Source: Burkholderia sp. BCC0322 (GTDB lineage: Bacteria > Pseudomonadota > Gammaproteobacteria > Burkholderiales > Burkholderiaceae). From it: DNA of 64,000 bases. Location of the stretch: the NCBI RefSeq assembly GCF_902833045.1, contig NZ_CADFDU010000001.1:637927-701926 (forward strand). The letters are read 5' to 3'. The notes under the pieces were generated by a model. That model did not search any database. It was not told the origin of the DNA and saw only the letters and a list, made by a program, of their open reading frames with translations. Shown piece by piece: positions 25,292 to 33,428 of the stretch; positions within the stretch are counted from its first letter, which is position 1; each line of letters begins with the position of its first letter. Both the position numbers and the translations under genes were made by a program.

Positions 25292-26482
25292 ATGAATGTA
25301 GTCAACCTGCAGGATGAGGCGCGACAGGAAAGCGCGCTGTTCGTCGTCGTGATGCTGCTGCTCGGCATGCTCGGGCCGACGGTCTTCCTCGGCCTGCCCG
25401 CGATCGTCGGGCAGGTCGAACGTCATTGGGGCTTCGGCGAAGCGGCGCTCGGGCTGTCGAGCTTCATCGAGGTGCTCGGCGAATCGACGGGCACGCTGCT
25501 CGTCGCGTTCGTGCTCGGCCGCCAGCCGGTCCGGTGGGTGCTCGCGGGCGCGGTGACGCTCGCGGCCGGCGCGAACCTCGGCACGCTCGCGACGCACGGG
25601 CTGGTGGCGTATTCGGCCTTGCAGTTCATCGCGGGCGTCGGCTCGGGCGGGCTGAACGGCATCGCGCTGCGCTACCTGTCGTATTCGCGCGCGCCGGAAC
25701 GCAATCTCGGGATCATGCTGATGGGGCAGGTGACGTGGAGCATGGTGCTGCTCGCGTACATCTTCCCGATGCTGAGCGATACATGGGGTGCCCACGGCGT
25801 GTTCGGTTTCGTCGCGTGCGTGCTCGGCGCGTTCGTGCTCGCCGCGCCGCTGTTTCGCCGCGGCGAGACGCTGGCCGCCCCGGCGCCGGCCGGCGTTGCC
25901 GGCCGCATCGACCGCCGGGGCGCGATGCTCGTGCTGTGCGCGCAGCTCGCGCTGTACGGCGGCGTCGGCGTCGTGTGGACCTTCCTCGAGACGATCGGCA
26001 CCGCGGCAGGCCTGAGCGGCAAGTCGGTGTCGCTCGTGCTCGGCATCGCGAACATCGCGAGCCTCGTGATCTGCGCGGCAATGCCGAAGCTCGGTGCGGG
26101 CGCGGGCCTGCGCCGCTGGGCGCTCGTGAACCTCGGCGGCTGCGCGGTCGCGGCCGTGCTGCTCGCGATGCCGGCATCGGCCGTGACGTTCACGCTCGGC
26201 GCGATCGTCTTCATCGGCTGCTGGACCGGCGGCGCGCTGCTGATCTACGCGACGATTCCGCAGTACGACCTGGTCGGCAAGTCGGCCGCGCTGTCGCCCG
26301 GCTGCGTCGCGCTCGGCTATGGCGTCGGCTCGGTCGCGGGCGGGTCGCTGATCGAGCGCGCGGGTACGCAATCGGCGCTGATCGCGGCGATCGTGCTGTG
26401 CGCGGTGGCGTTCCTCTGCTACCGGCGGCTGCGGCCGGCCGTGTTCGGCAGGGAACGCGCGCTCGCGGCAGCACCTGAATGA
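25292..26482 (+). CDS. MFS transporter
   Basis: Inner-membrane major facilitator protein of 396 residues with about twelve hydrophobic segments (for example FVVVMLLLGMLGPTVFLGLP; LGAIVFIGCWTGGALLIY) and a central cytoplasmic loop near residues 190-205 rich in Ala, Pro and Arg. It follows the FAD oxidoreductase by 105 bp on the same strand and probably imports the substrate or exports a product of this pathway. The ATG at 25292 is preceded by a purine-rich GGAGAGAGA. Specificity is unknown. Confidence 0.82.
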   Translation: MNVVNLQDEARQESALFVVVMLLLGMLGPTVFLGLPAIVGQVERHWGFGEAALGLSSFIEVLGESTGTLLVAFVLGRQPVRWVLAGAVTLAAGANLGTLATHGLVAYSALQFIAGVGSGGLNGIALRYLSYSRAPERNLGIMLMGQVTWSMVLLAYIFPMLSDTWGAHGVFGFVACVLGAFVLAAPLFRRGETLAAPAPAGVAGRIDRRGAMLVLCAQLALYGGVGVVWTFLETIGTAAGLSGKSVSLVLGIANIASLVICAAMPKLGAGAGLRRWALVNLGGCAVAAVLLAMPASAVTFTLGAIVFIGCWTGGALLIYATIPQYDLVGKSAALSPGCVALGYGVGSVAGGSLIERAGTQSALIAAIVLCAVAFLCYRRLRPAVFGRERALAAAPE

Positions 26483-26611
26483 CGGTTGCGACGCGCGCCG
26501 CTGCCGATGGCGGCGCGCGTCCGGTTCGGTTCATCGGCGAAGGCGGCCGGCGTGGCGTGCGATGCGCGTCGTGCCGGCCGGGCAACGCGCACACGCGCAG
26601 CGGCTGGAAGC

Positions 26612-27532
26612 ATGTTCTCGAATACCTCCGATCTCGATCTCCGGCTCATCCGGGTCTTTCTGGCCGTCGTCGACGCACGCGGCATCACGGCCGCCGAGGC
26701 GTCGCTCGGCGTGCGGCAGTCGACGATCAGCACGCAGCTCTCGGCGCTCGAAGCGCGCGTCGGCTTCAAGCTGTGCGATCGCGGGCGCGGCGGCTTTCGC
26801 CTGACGTCGAAGGGCGAACGCTTCGCGGCCACCGCGCGCACGCTCGTCGCGGCCACCTCCGAATTCGTCGCGCGTGTGCGCGACATCGACCGCAAGCTGG
26901 TCGGCACGCTGTCGATCGGCCTGATCGGCCAGGCGCCGCTCGTCGAGAACGCGCGCGTGGCCGAGGCGATCGGCGCATTCCGCCAGCGCGACCAGGCCGT
27001 CACGTTCGCGATGAAGGTGGCGTCGCCGCAGGAACTTGAGGAAAGCCTCGTCAACCACCAACTCGATCTCGCGATCGGCTATTTCTGGCATCGCGTGCCC
27101 GGGCTGCTCTACACGCCGCTCTTCACCGAGCAGCAGGTGATCTACTGCGGGCGCGGGCATCCGCTGTTCCATGCGTCGCGGCCCGTGACCGCGGACGACC
27201 TGCAGCTTCACGACTGGGTATGGCGCACCTATCCGGTGCCGGAGGAGCAGTATCCGCTGCCCGAGCGGCGCGTGACCGCGAGCGCGGACAGCATCGAGGC
27301 GGCCACGATCCTGATCCTGTCGGGCGGCCATCTCGGCTACCTGCCCGCGCATTATGCGGAGCCGTTCGAGCAGCGCGGGCTCGTGAAGGCCGTCGGCCGC
27401 ACGACGTTCAGCTTCGACGTGCCGCTGCATCTCGCGATGAAGCGCAGCGCGAGCGACAAGCCGATCGTCGACGCGTTCTGCGAGGACCTGCTGCGCGCCT
27501 TCAACATCAAGGCGGCTGCGCTGGCCGCGTAA
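26612..27532 (+). CDS. LysR family transcriptional regulator
   Basis: Regulator of 306 residues. The winged helix begins at LDLRLIRVFLAVVDARGITA and contains ASLGVRQSTISTQLSALEAR (about residues 28-47). The effector domain follows (LSIGLIGQAPLVENARVAEA; LAIGYFWHRVPGLLYTPLF). GGAAG before the ATG supports this start over a longer frame to 26486. It sits behind the MFS gene, same strand, convergent with the second LuxR gene, so this catabolic cluster has three dedicated regulators. Confidence 0.88.
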   Translation: MFSNTSDLDLRLIRVFLAVVDARGITAAEASLGVRQSTISTQLSALEARVGFKLCDRGRGGFRLTSKGERFAATARTLVAATSEFVARVRDIDRKLVGTLSIGLIGQAPLVENARVAEAIGAFRQRDQAVTFAMKVASPQELEESLVNHQLDLAIGYFWHRVPGLLYTPLFTEQQVIYCGRGHPLFHASRPVTADDLQLHDWVWRTYPVPEEQYPLPERRVTASADSIEAATILILSGGHLGYLPAHYAEPFEQRGLVKAVGRTTFSFDVPLHLAMKRSASDKPIVDAFCEDLLRAFNIKAAALAA

Positions 27533-27547
27533 GCCGACGGCGCGCGT

Positions 27548-28378
27548 TCAGCAGTCGACCAGCACCCAGTCGAACAGCTCGCGGCGCGTGCGCACGCCGA
27601 GCTTCGCGAACGCGCGCTTCACGTACGACTCGGCCGTCGACAGCTTCACGTCGAGCTGCTGCGCGGCCTCGGGCACCGAGCGCCCGCACAGCATCAGCCG
27701 GCAGATCTCGTGCTCGCGGCGCGACAACTGCACGTCCTGCCGTTCCAGGCGCGCGTCGAAGCTCGCCTGCGACGCGGCATTCACCGACACCGCCGCCACG
27801 CGCCGCGCCGCGCAGGTGCGCGCATGCAGCTCGAACATCGGGAACAGCAGGTCGACCATCTGCCGGAAGTGGAACAGCTCGTCCGTCGTGAACGCGGCCC
27901 GCCCGACCGTACGCGCGAGGCCGAGCGCGTACTGCAGGTGTGCGTTGCCGTGCACGAGCAGGCATTCCTGCGCGATGCCGGGCTCGTCGAAAATCCGGCG
28001 GCGGAATTCGCCTTGCGCGATGCCGTCGACATGGCGCTGCACCAATAGCGTGCCGGCCTTGCCGCGCAGCGGCGCGACCAGCGGATCGACCTGGCAGTAG
28101 TCCTGGTAATAGACATCCATCACGCGCAGCGTATCGGCCGCGAAGCGCAGGCTGCCGCTGCCGAGCCATTCGACGACGAAGCCCGACGTGCTGCCCGTGT
28201 CGGCGCGCCAGCGTTCGAGGTGCACCGCGTCGGCGTCGATGCTGTCGTTGACGAACGCCGTGACCGCGCCGACGAAATCCGGCGTGCCGACCGCGCGCAA
28301 CGTTGCGCCGAGCGTGTCGGGGCGCACGCCGATCAGGTAGTGGCCGCGGGCGGCCGGGTCGGGCTGGAGAAGTCGCAT
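27548..28378 (-). CDS. LuxR family transcriptional regulator (copy 2)
   Basis: Regulator of 276 residues with the same two-part architecture as the protein at 22216-23100. The C-terminal helix-turn-helix is LSRREHEICRLMLCGRSVPE then AAQQLDVKLSTAESYVKRAF. The N-terminal domain shows no phosphoacceptor or recognised acyl-homoserine lactone site, although an unknown ligand pocket is possible (DPLVAPLRGKAGTLL). It is divergent from the amidohydrolase gene, with candidate operator site B between them. The two copies probably arose by duplication and may respond to different intermediates. Confidence 0.85.
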   Translation of the reverse strand: MRLLQPDPAARGHYLIGVRPDTLGATLRAVGTPDFVGAVTAFVNDSIDADAVHLERWRADTGSTSGFVVEWLGSGSLRFAADTLRVMDVYYQDYCQVDPLVAPLRGKAGTLLVQRHVDGIAQGEFRRRIFDEPGIAQECLLVHGNAHLQYALGLARTVGRAAFTTDELFHFRQMVDLLFPMFELHARTCAARRVAAVSVNAASQASFDARLERQDVQLSRREHEICRLMLCGRSVPEAAQQLDVKLSTAESYVKRAFAKLGVRTRRELFDWVLVDC

Positions 28379-28529
28379 GGTCGGGCGTGGGCGGTCAGGG
28401 GACCACGCGACGTTACGCGAACGCCGCGCACGCGTCAGCCGGGAATTCACCGGATGAGTCCCACGGATTTCATGCGTTGTCCCCAAAACGATGACAAGAC
28501 CGTGCGCGCGGCGGCCGGAATGCGTCCAA

Positions 28530-28555
28530 GCCCCCGCGGCGGGGGGGCATACCGG
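28530..28555. promoter_or_regulatory. Candidate LuxR-type operator, site B (amidohydrolase)
   Basis: Dyad GCCCCC-GCGGCG-GGGGGGC followed by ATACCGG; the minus strand reads CCGGTATGCCCCCC, identical over 14 bases to site A. A -10-like TATAGT lies at 28571-28576, putting the dyad centre near -41, the class II activator position. No -35 hexamer is present, as expected for activator dependence. Confidence 0.55.
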
Positions 28556-28616
28556 CGCGTATCGTCTGCCTATAGTGAAAGCACTTCGAAAACTTGATCA
28601 ACAGAAAGGACCGGCC

Positions 28617-30347
28617 ATGCAGATGCACCCGACGCCCGCCGCCAGCGATTCGACGCCGGCGGATTTCGTTCTGACCCACGCGAAGGTCTACACCGTCGAT
28701 CCGCACAAGCCGTGGGCGCAGGCGGTCGCCGTGCGCGACGACCGGATCGTCTACGTCGGCGACACGGCGGCCGTGCAGGCCTACGTCGGCGCCGGCACGA
28801 AGGTCGTCGACGCGGCCGGCCGGCTCGTGCTGCCCGGCTTCGTCGAATCGCACTGGCACTTCGAGACGACCGCGTTCGCGTTCCAGGCGTTCGTGAACCA
28901 CGAGGATCCGCAGAAGGTGCTCGCCGCGCTGCGCGCGTACGTCGAGTCGCATCCGGACGAGCCGGCGATCACCGGGATGGGCTGGGTGCAGGCGACCCTT
29001 CCGCCGGCGCTGCTGCGCAAGGAGACGCTCGACGCGATCTGCGCGGATCGCCCCGTGTGCCTGCTGTCGACCGATTTCCATTCGATGTGGGTGAACTCGA
29101 AGGCGCTGGAGATCGCCGGTATCGACGCATCGACGCCCCCCGTGCAGGAAGGCGCGAGCTGGTTCGAGAAGGACGCCGTGACGGGCGAGCCGACCGGCCT
29201 GATCGTCGACGGCGCCGCGTATTCGTTGCTGATGCAGCGGATCAGCGCGGCCGGCCTGCTGCCGACCGGCATCGACCTGTACCTGAAGTCGATCCCGCCG
29301 TGGCAGGAGAAGCTGTGCGCGGCGGGCGTGACGACCGTGTTCGACGCGGGCTTCTTCGACGCGAGCGGCGACCAGTCGCTGCTGTACGAGACGCTGCAGA
29401 CGATGGAGCGCGCGGGCGACCTGAAGCTGCGCGTGGTCGGCAGCGTCGCGGTGATCGGCGAGATCGACGACCCGGTCGGCACGCTCGTCAAATACCGCGA
29501 GCAGTACGATTCGCCGCTCGTGAAGGCGCGCGCGCTGAAGCTGTTCCTCGACGGCACGGAAGCGAACCACACCGCGTACCTGCTCGAACCGTACGCGGAC
29601 CGCCCCGACACCTGCGGCGCGCCGACGATGCCGGCCGACACGTTCAACCGCTACCTGGTCGAAGCCGATCGCGTGAACGCGAACGTGATGGTCCATTGCG
29701 TCGGCGACGCGGCCGTGCGGATGGCGCTCGACGGCTTCGACGCGGTCAACCGCACGAACCCGCCGCGCGACCGCCGCCACGTGATCACGCACGCGTTCCT
29801 CACGCATCCGGAGGACATCCCGCGCTTCCGCCGCGCGGGCGTGATGGCGAACACGCAGCTGCAGTGGGGCGTGGTCGACGCGTACACCGAGCAGTTGCGC
29901 GACCACTACGGCCACGCGCGCTGGAGCAGCATGTACAAGTTCCGCACGTTCGTCGACGCAGGCGTGACGGTGTCGATCGGCATGGACGGCCTCGCGTGCC
30001 AGTGCCGCTGCCAGCACAAGCCGCTCGAACACATCGAGTCGGGTCATACGCGCCAGCTCGCGGGCGAACCCGATGCGCCGGTATTCCCGGACCTCGCCGA
30101 GCGCCTGAGCATTCCGCAGCTGATCGCCGCATACACGATCCACGGCGCGTACCAGCTCGGGATGGAGCACGAGGTCGGGTCGCTCACGCCCGGCAAGCGC
30201 GCGGATCTCGTCGTGCTGGAAAACGACCTGTTCGAAGTCGGCCAGTACGACATCGGCCGTATCGACGTCGCGCTGACGATGATGGACGGCCGCATCACGC
30301 ACGTCGGCGAGGACTTCGGCGTGCGCACGGGCGTGCAGGCGTCCTGA
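28617..30347 (+). CDS. YtcJ-type amidohydrolase
   Basis: Metal-dependent amidohydrolase of 576 residues (Amidohydro_3). The N-terminal metal motif is ESHWHFE (77-83). A GMDGL segment follows later, and the C-terminal strand GSLTPGKRADLVVLENDLF is typical of the family's composite beta domain. It has no signal peptide. Family members hydrolyse amides, ureas or N-formyl and N-acyl compounds. AAGGA six bases before the ATG fixes the start. It heads a plus-strand run: amidohydrolase, polyamine-type binding protein, porin, C45 amidase. De-acylation or ring opening of the imported substrate is the likely role; this is inference. Confidence 0.85.
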   Translation: MQMHPTPAASDSTPADFVLTHAKVYTVDPHKPWAQAVAVRDDRIVYVGDTAAVQAYVGAGTKVVDAAGRLVLPGFVESHWHFETTAFAFQAFVNHEDPQKVLAALRAYVESHPDEPAITGMGWVQATLPPALLRKETLDAICADRPVCLLSTDFHSMWVNSKALEIAGIDASTPPVQEGASWFEKDAVTGEPTGLIVDGAAYSLLMQRISAAGLLPTGIDLYLKSIPPWQEKLCAAGVTTVFDAGFFDASGDQSLLYETLQTMERAGDLKLRVVGSVAVIGEIDDPVGTLVKYREQYDSPLVKARALKLFLDGTEANHTAYLLEPYADRPDTCGAPTMPADTFNRYLVEADRVNANVMVHCVGDAAVRMALDGFDAVNRTNPPRDRRHVITHAFLTHPEDIPRFRRAGVMANTQLQWGVVDAYTEQLRDHYGHARWSSMYKFRTFVDAGVTVSIGMDGLACQCRCQHKPLEHIESGHTRQLAGEPDAPVFPDLAERLSIPQLIAAYTIHGAYQLGMEHEVGSLTPGKRADLVVLENDLFEVGQYDIGRIDVALTMMDGRITHVGEDFGVRTGVQAS

Positions 30348-30448
30348 GCGGTTTTCGGCTGGCCTGGCGAAGCGGCGACGGACGCTTTCAAATCGCTTCC
30401 ATGGCGTGCCGATCGGGGCATCCGTCCGGAACCGGATGCGCCGATTGT

Positions 30449-30474
30449 GCGGTGTGCCCCCCTATCGGCAGGGC
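30449..30474. promoter_or_regulatory. Candidate LuxR-type operator, site C (binding protein gene)
   Basis: GCGGTGTGCCCCCC then TATCGGCAGGGC. It matches sites A and B in reverse orientation (SCGGTRTGCCCCCC core plus a G-rich right arm). It ends 89 bp before the ATG of the binding protein gene; TACATT at 30497-30502 is a possible -10. Confidence 0.5.
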
Positions 30475-30563
30475 AGACCGGCCAATTTCCTCTGGCTACA
30501 TTTTTCCGGACCGAAGCACACACCGTTCATCGCGAGCGGATCATGATATCGACGGAGGAAACC

Positions 30564-31679
30564 ATGGCAGGGGATTGGAGCAAGCATCTGGGAACGGCAT
30601 GCGCGGCGCTCGCGCTGGGCGGCGTCCTGTGGGGCGGCGCACCGGCGGCGCACGCGGCGGACGTCGTCAACGTGTACAACTGGGGCAACTCGATCGGCAA
30701 GGCGACGATCGCGAACTTCGAGAAGGCGACCGGCATCAAGGTGGTCTACCAAGAGTTCGATTCGAACGAGACGCTGCAGGCGAAGCTGCTGTCGGGCACG
30801 TCGGGCTACGACGTCGTCGTGCCGTCCGACATCTTCTGGGCGCGGCAGCTGCAGGCCGGCATCTTCCGCAAGATCGACAAGAGCCAGGTACCGAACTACG
30901 GGCTGCTCGATCCGGAAATCATGAAGGTGCTCGCGAAGGACGACCCGGGCAACCAGTTCGGCATTCCGTGGACGTGGGGCACGGATGGCCTCGGGATGAA
31001 CGTCGAGAAGGTGAAGGCCGCGCTCGGCAACGACGCGCCGCTCGACAGCTGGGCGCTGCTGTTCGACCCGAAGTACGCGCAGAAGCTGAAGCACTGCGGC
31101 ATATCGGTGCTCGATTCGCCGGTCGATGCGTTCGGGATGGCGTTCGTCTACCTGAAGAAGGATGCGAACACGACGAACCCGGCCGACTACCAGGCCGCGT
31201 ACGAGCTGCTGAAGTCGGTGCGGCCGTACATCACGCAGTTCAATTCGAGCAGCTACATCAACGATCTCGCGGGCGGCGACATCTGCCTCGCGCTCGGCTG
31301 GTCGGGCGACGTGAACTCCGCGCGGATCGCGGCTGCCACCGCGAAGAAGTCGTATCACATCAAGTACGTGATCCCGACCGAGGGCAGCGCGATGTGGTTC
31401 GACATGATGGCGATTCCCAAGGATGCGCCGCATCCGGACGCCGCGCTGAAGTTCGTCAACTTCGTGCTGTCGGAGAAGGAGAGCGCGAACCTGACCAACG
31501 ACACGTCGTATCCGTCGGCCGTGCCGTCGTCGAAGAAGCTGGTGCGCACGGAGGTGACGAGCGATCCGGCCGTGTTCCCGCCCGCCGACGTGATCCGCAA
31601 GCTGAGCCTCAGCAAGCCGGTTCCGCCTGAGCTGATGCGTCTGCAGAACCGTCTCTGGACGAAGCTGAAGACCGAGTAA
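30564..31679 (+). CDS. Polyamine-type ABC transporter substrate-binding protein (PotF/SpuD-like)
   Basis: Periplasmic binding protein of 371 residues with a Sec signal (residues 1-31, cut near AHA|ADVV). The mature start VVNVYNWGNSIGKATIANFE, then SGYDVVVPSDIF and IPWTWGTDGLGMN, are those of the PotD/PotF/SpuD family, whose acidic and aromatic pocket binds putrescine or spermidine. The ATG at 30564 follows GGAGG by five bases; the upstream ATG at 30543 does not. No permease or ATPase lies in this cluster. The potHI genes at the left edge of the window belong to this transporter class, but a connection is not shown. Confidence 0.88.
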   Translation: MAGDWSKHLGTACAALALGGVLWGGAPAAHAADVVNVYNWGNSIGKATIANFEKATGIKVVYQEFDSNETLQAKLLSGTSGYDVVVPSDIFWARQLQAGIFRKIDKSQVPNYGLLDPEIMKVLAKDDPGNQFGIPWTWGTDGLGMNVEKVKAALGNDAPLDSWALLFDPKYAQKLKHCGISVLDSPVDAFGMAFVYLKKDANTTNPADYQAAYELLKSVRPYITQFNSSSYINDLAGGDICLALGWSGDVNSARIAAATAKKSYHIKYVIPTEGSAMWFDMMAIPKDAPHPDAALKFVNFVLSEKESANLTNDTSYPSAVPSSKKLVRTEVTSDPAVFPPADVIRKLSLSKPVPPELMRLQNRLWTKLKTE

Positions 31680-31776
31680 GCCGGCCGCCGCGCTCCGCAT
31701 TCCCGTACACCTTTCGCGCGCCCCGCGGCTCATCGCGGCGGGCGGGGGGCGCGCTCGTCCCGACGACCACCCAAAC

Positions 31777-33357
31777 ATGAAAATCAGACACATGACGGCG
31801 CTGTGCCTGCTGGCGTTCGACGCCGCCTCGGCATTCGCGCACACGCCCCAGGCGACCGACGCGAGCAGGATGAAGGCGCTGCAGGCGCAGGTCGACGCGC
31901 TGCAGCAGCAGGTCAACGAACTGCGCGCGAGCATGCTGGCGGCGAAGCCCGCCGGCGCCGCAACGAGCGCCACTGCCGCCTCGGGCGGCGCGAAGATCGG
32001 TTCGATCAACACGGCAGCGGCCGCCGCGCCGGCCGCCGATTCGGCGCCGGCGTTCACGAACGACGACCTGCAGCAGATGCGCGAGCAGATCGCGAACGCG
32101 TCGCTGAAGGTCGACTCGCTGCAGGAAGCCGCGACCACCGGCCCGCTCGCGGGCCTGAGCGTCACCGGCTACGTCGATCCCGTGTACCTGTTCAACCGGG
32201 CGCAGCGCACGTCCGGCTTCCAGTTCCTGAACCACGACCCGGGCGCGTACGACTACTTCAACAGCACGATCGGCGACGTCTACCTCGACATCAAGAAGAC
32301 CTTCGGCGTCGGCCCGATGGCGCCGTCGGCGGAGGTCGTGATCCAGCCGAACCGCGGCTTCGGCAACGTGTTCAGCAATGCGCACGGCGGCGTCGGCAAC
32401 AACATCGTCACGCAGGCGGTGGTGACCGTGCCGCTCGGCACGACGCGTACCTTCGAGGTCGGGATGATGCCGAGCCTCGCCGGCTACGAGGTGCAGCCGT
32501 CGACCCAGATGCTGACGCTCACGCACGGGCTGCTGTACGACTTCAGCGAACCGGGCAACCTGATCGGCGTCGGGCTGAAAGGCTCCAACGCGGCGATGAC
32601 GCGTTTCTGGCAGGTCGTGATCGGCAACGAGGTGCTGCGCACCGCCGGCGCGATCGCGAACGCGGCGAACAACACGACGAAGACCAACTGGACGCCGACG
32701 ATCACCGCGCGCTTCGACAACGCGACGTCGACCGCCTTCGACTTCGGCCTCTCCGCGATGCTGGGCCGGCAGTCGCTGTTCTCGCCGTGTGCGCAGGCGG
32801 GCGGCTACGGCTATCAGTGCAACGGCGCGTCGCCGACCGGCCTCTACAAGTACGTGGAAGCCGACGTGACCTATACGCACGACAAGACCCAGGTCAACGC
32901 GCAGGCTGACTACGGCGAGCTGCAGAAGGGCGCATGGAACGGCGGCACCGCGCGCTGGTACGGGATGTCGCTGCTCGGCCATACGAAGTGGACGACGTCG
33001 TGGGTCGGCCGCATGGGCGCGACGCTGCGCTTCGATTACCTGAACGACGCGTCGAACGGCGGCGGCGGCACCAACATCCAGTACGGGCTCGCGGGCGGCA
33101 ATCCGTCGGTGAACGGGTCGAGCGGCTTCGGCATCGATCCGGCGTGCTTCCAGCGCTCGTCGGCGAACGGTACCGAGTGCAAGGGTGCGCAGCGCTACGC
33201 GATCACGGCCGACCTGTTGTTCTATCCGACGCAGCAGATCACCGTGAAGGTCGAATACCGCCACGACGCGGCGAACCATCCGGTGTTCCTGAAGAGCAAC
33301 GGGACGTACTCGCGCAGCAACGACCTGGCCGGGATGCAGTTCATCTACGCGTTCTGA
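31777..33357 (+). CDS. DUF3138 family outer-membrane porin-like protein
   Basis: Outer-membrane protein of 526 residues with a signal peptide (about 1-21, ending SAFA|HT), an N-terminal coiled-coil segment (MKALQAQVDALQQQVNELRA) and a barrel-like body of alternating strands (GLSVTGYVDPVYLFNRAQ). The last residues QFIYAF end in phenylalanine, the barrel assembly signal. I recognise it as DUF3138, a group seen in Burkholderia beside uptake genes. Following the periplasmic binding protein by 97 bp, it probably carries the same substrate across the outer membrane; this is inference. Confidence 0.8.
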   Translation: MKIRHMTALCLLAFDAASAFAHTPQATDASRMKALQAQVDALQQQVNELRASMLAAKPAGAATSATAASGGAKIGSINTAAAAAPAADSAPAFTNDDLQQMREQIANASLKVDSLQEAATTGPLAGLSVTGYVDPVYLFNRAQRTSGFQFLNHDPGAYDYFNSTIGDVYLDIKKTFGVGPMAPSAEVVIQPNRGFGNVFSNAHGGVGNNIVTQAVVTVPLGTTRTFEVGMMPSLAGYEVQPSTQMLTLTHGLLYDFSEPGNLIGVGLKGSNAAMTRFWQVVIGNEVLRTAGAIANAANNTTKTNWTPTITARFDNATSTAFDFGLSAMLGRQSLFSPCAQAGGYGYQCNGASPTGLYKYVEADVTYTHDKTQVNAQADYGELQKGAWNGGTARWYGMSLLGHTKWTTSWVGRMGATLRFDYLNDASNGGGGTNIQYGLAGGNPSVNGSSGFGIDPACFQRSSANGTECKGAQRYAITADLLFYPTQQITVKVEYRHDAANHPVFLKSNGTYSRSNDLAGMQFIYAF

Positions 33358-33428
33358 CGGGCGGCGCGCGCCGCATCACGTTCCGGGCCGCGCGAGCCCG
33401 GAGCGCATTCACCACAGGAGACTTGACC

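Noticed and set aside
23618-26371. A 917-residue minus-strand open frame opposite the FAD oxidoreductase and MFS genes
   Set aside because: Composition is Arg/Ala/His shadow sequence of high-GC genes on the other strand; no motif or start signal.
28712-31630. A 972-residue open frame on the plus strand
   Set aside because: It is a GC-skew shadow of the amidohydrolase and binding-protein genes; the sequence is arginine-rich with no domain.
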